Source: an uncultured Phycisphaerales bacterium
GTDB taxonomy: Bacteria > Planctomycetota > Phycisphaerae > WQYP01
DNA: 14,859 nucleotides
Assembly: GCA_937901265.1 (NCBI GenBank)
Contig: CALCHA010000122.1
Span: forward strand, 1 to 14,859
Reading direction: 5' to 3'
Below the pieces are notes generated by a model. That model saw nothing but the letters and a program-made list of their open reading frames with translations, did no database searches and was not told the DNA's origin. This document shows positions 7,305 through 12,286 of this stretch, piece after piece (within the stretch, counting starts at the first letter, position 1; each line of letters begins with the position of its first letter). The position numbers were made by a program, and so were the translations under genes.

Positions 7305-8120
7305 TCAGCGACGACGCTGGCATACCGGACAGAACACCGTCGTCCGCCCGGCAACCTGAACGCCCCGCAGCGCCCCGCCGCACCGCAGGCAGGGCAGCCC
7401 TGCGCGCCCATACGCCTGCAGCTGTCTCGCGAATTCGCCCGGCTGGTCTGCGACATTCCGATAATCCCGCAACGTCGTCCCGCCGGAGCGAATCGATTGC
7501 TCCAGCACCGTTCGGATCGCCGCAACCAAGGCTCCAAGCCGCTCCGGGGCGATGCGGTCCACCCGCTGCAGGGGATGCAGGCGGGCAAGCCACAGCGCCT
7601 CATCGACGTAGATATTGCCCAGTCCCGCCACATCCTTCTGCCCCAGCAACCGCGGCTTGAGCCGCCCGCGCGTCTGCTTCCAGTGAGCGAGGTGCTGCAC
7701 CGTCACGACCAGCGCATCGGGCCCCAGTGCACCGAGCTCCCGAACCCGCGCCGCCTCGAACGTCTGGTAATACCACGCCCCGCCGAAACGTCGCGGATCG
7801 CGCAGCCGCATGTCCCGCTTTGAAGCCAACGCAAAACGAACATGCGTGTGTTTCGCCAACGAGCTGTCACTCGCCACGCAATCCACCCGCCCCGACATCC
7901 CCAGGTGGATCAGGAGCGTTTGCCCATCGTCGGCAATCAAAAACAGCTTCTTGCCGTGCCGCACTGTCCGTACAAATGCGTGGCCCACCAGCTTCTTCAG
8001 CGGCGCGGTGGGGGGGGTGAGAAAATCCCCCCGCAGCAACTCCACGGAGAGGATCGGCACCCCCAGAAGCTCGGGCTCCAGCGACCGCCGTACTTCTTCA
8101 ACTTCGGGCAGCTCAGGCAT
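7305..8120 (-). CDS. mutM: Formamidopyrimidine-DNA glycosylase (Fpg/MutM)
   Basis: This is a base-excision repair enzyme that removes 8-oxoguanine and ring-opened purines and cuts the abasic site. The 271-residue length is standard. The protein starts MPELPEVE, giving the catalytic N-terminal Pro (P2) and E3. K57 lies in HGKK, and HLGMSGR (72-78) carries the void-filling Met. RDPRRFG (107-113) supplies the Arg/Phe intercalation wedge. The helix-two-turn-helix motif GLGNIYVDEALW spans 166-177. The zinc finger has C244-x2-C247 and C264-x2-C267, the same spacing as the E. coli enzyme. No key residue is missing. There is no strong Shine-Dalgarno sequence before the ATG, but the PELPEVE start is decisive. 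It lies 57 bases after the PH-domain gene and 130 bases before the HD-GYP gene; no functional link to either is evident. Confidence 0.97.
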   Translation of the reverse strand: MPELPEVEEVRRSLEPELLGVPILSVELLRGDFLTPPTAPLKKLVGHAFVRTVRHGKKLFLIADDGQTLLIHLGMSGRVDCVASDSSLAKHTHVRFALASKRDMRLRDPRRFGGAWYYQTFEAARVRELGALGPDALVVTVQHLAHWKQTRGRLKPRLLGQKDVAGLGNIYVDEALWLARLHPLQRVDRIAPERLGALVAAIRTVLEQSIRSGGTTLRDYRNVADQPGEFARQLQAYGRAGLPCLRCGGALRGVQVAGRTTVFCPVCQRRR

Positions 8121-8177
8121 CGGTTAAACTCAAGACAGAGTCGAAAATCCATCCGTCCCGGCGGCATGCTGGCGGCG

Positions 8178-8972
8178 TCATTTTTCCAGGTACATCGCGC
8201 CGCGCTGTCGCGCCGCCACCGGGATCTGATTCTGCAGATACTTGTACACCTCGCGCGGCCGCGGAATCTGATAGAGCGTCAGCTCCGGCGACGTGGCGTC
8301 GGTTGAGAAAATCTTAATTGTGCCAATGCGCAGCAGCCGCTCCCAGAAATTCTGCTGCAATTCCATATCGGCGATGCGGAAAAGATCGATCGCGTTGAGG
8401 TCTTTCGAAAGAATCCCGCTCTCGGTGTCGATGCGCGTCGGCCGGATGAAACAACGGGTGTTGCGCACCGAGAGATAAAAAATCGCCATCACGACTGCCG
8501 CGATGACCACCGTGCAGGGCACCACCAGCCGCGCATAGGCGTTCAGCGGACCGACATACACGAAGGTCGCCGACACCAGGATCGCCAGCGACAGACAAAT
8601 GAGGTAACGCCAGAAGTTGTCCCACTGCGATACCGTGAGCACGAACACCGGGGGCACCTCCGTGGTGGCCGGTCCCGGCTGGCCTCCTCCGGTGCTCACC
8701 GGTGCCGCCAACCCTCCCGTCGGGCGGTCCAGAAACTCCCCGCAGTGTTTGCATTTTTTCGCCACGGCAAGGATCACCTCCCCGCAGAAGGGGCACCGCT
8801 TTGTCGCATCAGCCACCGCCGGAAGCGGCGTCTCCGCGGACACAGCACCCCCCGCCCCCCCCGGAACGGGCATCAGCGACCGCTTGCAGGCAGGGCAGGA
8901 AACCGAATGCGACAGCTGCCCTTCGGTGATCAGGAAGCGGTTGCCGCAGACACAGGTGATCTGGTAGTTCAT
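8178..8972 (-). CDS. Membrane protein with two zinc ribbons and a bacterial PH-like domain
   Basis: This is a 264-residue protein of unknown function. The first zinc ribbon uses C7-x-C9 and C26-x2-C29, the second C60-x2-C63 and C74-x2-C77 (KRCPFCGE... KCKHCGEF). A Gly/Pro-rich linker with a G8 tract in the DNA separates them. Two membrane helices follow at about 121-141 and 148-168. The C-terminal ~85 residues (FIRPTRIDTESGILSKDLNAI..., ending with residues near 250) match the YdbS/YdbT-type bacterial PH domain pattern, where a short sequence after two helices forms a beta sandwich at the membrane. The ATG at 8972 is preferred because the first ribbon begins immediately; none of the candidate starts has a good ribosome site, and ATGs at 9050, 9026 and 8984 are alternatives that would add 26, 18 or 4 low-complexity residues. 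Confidence 0.78.
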   Translation of the reverse strand: MNYQITCVCGNRFLITEGQLSHSVSCPACKRSLMPVPGGAGGAVSAETPLPAVADATKRCPFCGEVILAVAKKCKHCGEFLDRPTGGLAAPVSTGGGQPGPATTEVPPVFVLTVSQWDNFWRYLICLSLAILVSATFVYVGPLNAYARLVVPCTVVIAAVVMAIFYLSVRNTRCFIRPTRIDTESGILSKDLNAIDLFRIADMELQQNFWERLLRIGTIKIFSTDATSPELTLYQIPRPREVYKYLQNQIPVAARQRGAMYLEK

Positions 8973-9066
8973 GCCACCGGCCATCGTAAGGGGTGACGTG
9001 GAATTGGTAAATGATCGTCCGGCCATCGAAATGCCCCGGCCCCCCGCCATCCGCCCTGCACACGGT

Positions 9067-10314
9067 TTATGGCCGAACCAGCGCGGCGTTCAGCCAGTCC
9101 ACCCGCCCCAGTACATCCAGATTCGTGGGCGATTCCGCATGCAGCTCCAGCTTCTGCGCCCCCTTGATCGGAATCGTCACCACGGCTGGTGGATCGCTGT
9201 GCGGCCCGGCGGCCGTCACCTTTTCCGCGTGCCAGACCACCTTGCCGTCGAGCATCACCGACAAATTCGCCTCCCCCTGCGGTGCCGCCGCGTCATCGAT
9301 CGCCGGCCGAAAGGAGAGCGTCTCGAAGGATCCGTCGAGGTCATAACTCAGCGCGTCCCGCGTGTGCACTCCCAGACCCCGGGCGTAGGTCACCCCCGCC
9401 GCCCGCAGCGGCCCGCCCATGACGTTCCTGTTTGCCTGCGTGGGGTAGGTCGCCCCGAGAAAGGTTGACTGCTCATCTTTCGCAGGGTCGATATCCGACA
9501 GAAACACCACCCGCCCACCGAGAATCTCCAGCGAAACGATCTTGTCCGCCGCGATTTTGTGTACATCGCCTCCCGCGGGATCAGCAAACGTCACGTTGTT
9601 GAGCGACCAGTTGAAATTCTCCGCCTTGTCCAGCGGAATCGTCAGCACCGTCCCCGAGACCAGCGTGATCCGTGCCGACAGCGGCGGTATCGCCCGCGGC
9701 GGCGTCACCCCGCCAAAGGCCACACGGTCCACACGCGAGAGATCAATATCCGTCGGCGTGTTGTCCGGTCCGATGGCCAGTTGGAGCGACTTGGCGGAGA
9801 AGCTCACCACGATGCCGCCCATCGTCTCGTGATTGGTGGAAACCGTCACCAGGTCCCGATCGGCACCCGCCGAAGGCCCGCGCGCGCCGTGTGCCTCGGC
9901 ATGCGTCAGTTCCCCCGCCGCACGTAGCGGAATGTTGATATCGCCCAGGTCCTTCGTGCGGAGCGTCACCGATTGCCCCGACATTCCGATCGGATCGCCA
10001 TACACCACATCGCCGTTGCGCAGCTGCAGTCGCCACCCCGTGGTCGGTGGCGCCGCCTTCCTGCCGGACGAAAGCAGCAGGGCTTCGCGGGTCGGAGTGC
10101 TCGCGAGTTTGCCACCGTTGGCGGTGTAGGAGAGGCCGGCCGTCGCAGTCCAGGTGTTGATGGTGACGCCCGTGACCGTCGCAAAGTCTGGAGCCGTCAT
10201 CAGCGACCAGTCTGCCCGGGCGGCACCGGCCATCGCCATGCTCGCAAGCAGGCCCATCAGCAGGCAGCGGTACGGAACCCGTTTGTGGGCGGCGGGGCGC
10301 GGCATCAGAACCAT
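9067..10314 (-). CDS. Secreted NPCBM-domain protein
   Basis: This is a 415-residue exported protein. A basic start and hydrophobic core (about 11-34) end with AARA-D, a likely signal peptidase I site after residue 34. The C-terminal ~130 residues (about 283-412) match the NPCBM/NEW2 carbohydrate-binding-like module: FLGATYP, then YARGLGVHTRDALSYDLDG, LSVMLDGKVVWHAE and a final VDWLNAAL. Between them (about 94-270) lie three stretches resembling the repeated pattern LxxGxxxxG...IPLxxVxxL, perhaps small beta barrels. NPCBM modules occur in glycoside hydrolases, but no catalytic domain is visible here. The gene starts 19 bases after the toroid-protein gene and ends 94 bases before the PH-domain start, so co-transcription is likely. 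A start at 10305 is possible. Confidence 0.82.
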   Translation of the reverse strand: MVLMPRPAAHKRVPYRCLLMGLLASMAMAGAARADWSLMTAPDFATVTGVTINTWTATAGLSYTANGGKLASTPTREALLLSSGRKAAPPTTGWRLQLRNGDVVYGDPIGMSGQSVTLRTKDLGDINIPLRAAGELTHAEAHGARGPSAGADRDLVTVSTNHETMGGIVVSFSAKSLQLAIGPDNTPTDIDLSRVDRVAFGGVTPPRAIPPLSARITLVSGTVLTIPLDKAENFNWSLNNVTFADPAGGDVHKIAADKIVSLEILGGRVVFLSDIDPAKDEQSTFLGATYPTQANRNVMGGPLRAAGVTYARGLGVHTRDALSYDLDGSFETLSFRPAIDDAAAPQGEANLSVMLDGKVVWHAEKVTAAGPHSDPPAVVTIPIKGAQKLELHAESPTNLDVLGRVDWLNAALVRP

Positions 10315-10333
10315 CTTTCTCGCAAGAGCGTCA

Positions 10334-11413
10334 TCACTTCTGAAGCACCGGCAGCAGGCGATTGGGCACCTGCAGCATGATCAACGCCATCGCCGTTGCA
10401 TAGACGTTGCCATTGTCGCCATTCCACGAGCCGTCCGCCTGCTGCTTCTTCGCCAGGTCGGCCTTGATCGCCGGCCAGTAGTGTGACCAGGCGTCGCCGC
10501 CAGACATGAACGTTGCCTGAGTGGCGTAATAGTTGGCATAGAAGTAATTGTCATTTTCCGCCCCGGTCTTGCCCGGCAGCCGGGCCATCAGGAACTTCAG
10601 CCCGCGGGTGATCTCGTTGCCTTCATACACCCCCGAATAATAGAGACAGGCCACCCCCGCCGCGCCCCGTGCGTAGGTCGACCCGCGGGAGTTGAGCATG
10701 TACGCAAATCCTCCATCGGGTTCCTGCGACTTTTTCACATACTCAAGCGCCTTGTCGATGGTTGTTTTGGGCACCTTGATCCCTGCGTTGCGTGCCGCAC
10801 GAAGGGCCATGATCTGGCAGATGGTCACCGACAGGTCCGCATCCTGCGGGGCGGGCTGGTAGCGCCAGCCCCCTTCGGGATTCTGGCATTGCACGATCAG
10901 CCGGATCGCGTTCTGCAGCTTTTCCTTCAGATCCGGCCGCGGGCTCATGCCATACACTTCCGCGAGAAACAACGTCGCAAAGCCATGGCCATACATGGGT
11001 GAGCCGTAGTTCCCCGAGGTGATCAGCCCCGAATCCTGGCAGTTCTTCAGCGTGCAATCCAGCAACCGGTCGACCTGCTGGCCATACTGGCCATCGTTGG
11101 GCATGTCGCCGTCAGCAAGAAAAGCGATGCCCGCGAGCGCGACGAATGCCGTGGCGTCGCCGCCGCCGCCCGAGACGGTCCCGTTGGCCGCGACCTGCCG
11201 CGACAGCCACGCGAGCCCCTTCTTGACCCGGTCGCGCGTCCCGGCATCGAGCTCATCCTTCATCGGACCTGTGCCGCCCAAGGTCGAATTGTCGCCCCCG
11301 ATGGAGGGAATGACCGGGGCGTCCGCAGCCACCGCCACCGCCGGCGCCAGCAGGGTCGTCGCCGTGAACAGCGACAACAGCAGCGGCGTGAACGACTGGA
11401 TGGTGACTTTCAT
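10334..11413 (-). CDS. Secreted prenyltransferase/squalene-oxidase-repeat (alpha-toroid) protein
   Basis: This is a 359-residue exported protein with the fold of squalene cyclases and prenyltransferases but of unknown activity. The signal peptide covers about 1-30 (LLLSLFTATTLLAPAVAVA). Three QW-like repeat motifs are clear: QCQNPEGGWRY (175-185), KSQEPDGGFAY (228-238) and KKQQADGSWNG (322-332). The block YGHGFATLFLAEVYGM (141-156) is characteristic of the planctomycete subfamily. A D191-A-D193-L-S sequence stands where class II cyclases have DxDD(T/S), with the last catalytic Asp replaced. ATG 11413 is chosen for GAGGG five bases upstream and the clean signal peptide; the longer frame starts at a TTG. 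The gene ends with tandem TGA codons and lies 19 bases ahead of the NPCBM gene. Confidence 0.85.
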   Translation of the reverse strand: MKVTIQSFTPLLLSLFTATTLLAPAVAVAADAPVIPSIGGDNSTLGGTGPMKDELDAGTRDRVKKGLAWLSRQVAANGTVSGGGGDATAFVALAGIAFLADGDMPNDGQYGQQVDRLLDCTLKNCQDSGLITSGNYGSPMYGHGFATLFLAEVYGMSPRPDLKEKLQNAIRLIVQCQNPEGGWRYQPAPQDADLSVTICQIMALRAARNAGIKVPKTTIDKALEYVKKSQEPDGGFAYMLNSRGSTYARGAAGVACLYYSGVYEGNEITRGLKFLMARLPGKTGAENDNYFYANYYATQATFMSGGDAWSHYWPAIKADLAKKQQADGSWNGDNGNVYATAMALIMLQVPNRLLPVLQK

Positions 11414-11418
11414 GACAA

Positions 11419-11423
11419 CCCTC
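11419..11423 (-). promoter_or_regulatory. Ribosome binding site deciding the toroid-protein start
   Basis: On the minus strand this reads GAGGG, five bases before the ATG at 11413. It is one of the strongest such sites in the window and supports that ATG over the TTG 21 bases upstream. Confidence 0.65.
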
Positions 11424-11475
11424 GAGGCTTTCAATCAAACGCGACCCGTAAACCCCTCCGCCGATCGCCCGGCGC

Positions 11476-12219
11476 TCACTGCCCGCGTGTCGAGCGGCCC
11501 ATCTCCGCCAGCGCCTGATAATAGCGGTCGATCAACGCTTTATACGCCGGCAAATACTGCTCGTTGCTGCCGTGGGCCAGCAGGTCGCGGTCCCGGTCGG
11601 GCAGGTTGCCCCACTCGGCCGGGGACTTCTGGTGCATATCCTGCCCATTGGACGCGGCTGGATCGTACCCGCCGTCGCGCAGCTGCTCGCTGGTGGCCGC
11701 AGTCGCCCCGCCTTGCCCGCGGCCGGTCTGGGTCTGCTGCCGCTGCTGCCCCTGCCCGGGTTGCTTGGATTGCCCTTTGGAGCTGCTTTGCTTGCGAGCG
11801 ATCTCGATCAGCGCATCGAGGTCCACCACAATGCGCCGCTGCGTCTCCTGGGTCACCGTGCCGGGATCGCTCTTGCCGAGCCGCTGCTCGCTTTCACCCA
11901 TCCGCGAGACCATGTCCTGGAGCTGCTGTGCCGCCCCGGTCTGGTTTTTCTGCTCATCGGCAGCCCCACCGGTCAGCTTCTTCAGCAGATCCATATCGTC
12001 CACGACCCGTGCCGCGTCCGGGTCGACCAGCGCCGGCCCCGGGGCGGGACCGTCCGGCGCCTTCTGCGGCGGGCTCGGCGCAACCGGTGCTCCCGGCCCC
12101 GCTGCACCCCCCAACTCCTGCCCCAGCAACCCATCGGCTGCGAGGGCACCGGTCCTCAGCGTCCCCACGCACAGAGCGGAAATCAATCCGGCGAGCAGAA
12201 CTTTCGAACCACGTTTCAT
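11476..12219 (-). CDS. Gln-rich secreted protein of unknown function, partner of the coiled-coil protein
   Basis: This is a 247-residue exported protein that I do not assign to a characterised family. A signal peptide covers about 1-28 (VLLAGLISALCVGTL, ALA-A). A Gly/Pro-rich stretch (30-65) follows. The segment TVTQETQRRIVVDLDALIEIA (121-141) and the C-terminal block AEWGNLPDRDRDLLAHG...YKALIDRYYQALAEM (201-240) look like the two conserved parts, joined by a Gln/Ser/Gly-rich linker (144-172). The C-terminal block recalls the end of many small planctomycete proteins encoded beside BatA/DUF4175-type genes. ATG 12219 is chosen because AAGGGAG lies seven bases upstream and the signal peptide begins there; the frame stays open to 12285 without a ribosome site. 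The gene lies 67 bases after the coiled-coil gene and 62 bases before the toroid-protein gene. Confidence 0.8.
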   Translation of the reverse strand: MKRGSKVLLAGLISALCVGTLRTGALAADGLLGQELGGAAGPGAPVAPSPPQKAPDGPAPGPALVDPDAARVVDDMDLLKKLTGGAADEQKNQTGAAQQLQDMVSRMGESEQRLGKSDPGTVTQETQRRIVVDLDALIEIARKQSSSKGQSKQPGQGQQRQQTQTGRGQGGATAATSEQLRDGGYDPAASNGQDMHQKSPAEWGNLPDRDRDLLAHGSNEQYLPAYKALIDRYYQALAEMGRSTRGQ

Positions 12220-12226
12220 CGCGACT

Positions 12227-12233
12227 CTCCCTT
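12227..12233 (-). promoter_or_regulatory. Ribosome binding site deciding the Gln-rich protein start
   Basis: On the minus strand this reads AAGGGAG, seven bases before the ATG at 12219. It supports that start over the in-frame ATG at 12285, which has no such site. Confidence 0.65.
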
Positions 12234-12286
12234 GATCAAACCCCTGCAGACGGACCCACCCGATGGCGTGGCCCGCCAGAACCATT

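Noticed and set aside
7175..7633. An in-frame 153-codon upstream extension of the HD-GYP gene overlapping mutM
   Set aside because: The extension is Arg/Cys/Ser-rich, overlaps the mutM coding frame, and a ribosome site with a sensible N-terminus exists at 7174.
5597..8862. Eight-base G/C runs at 5597-5604 (Wzz), 8010-8017 (mutM) and 8855-8862 (PH-domain gene), plus a seven-base run at 3390-3396 (CpsD-like), considered as phase-variation tracts
   Set aside because: By rough estimate two or three such 8-base runs are expected by chance in 15 kb at this GC content, and all lie in Pro or Gly codon contexts. Population read data showing length variation would revive the idea, especially for mutM.
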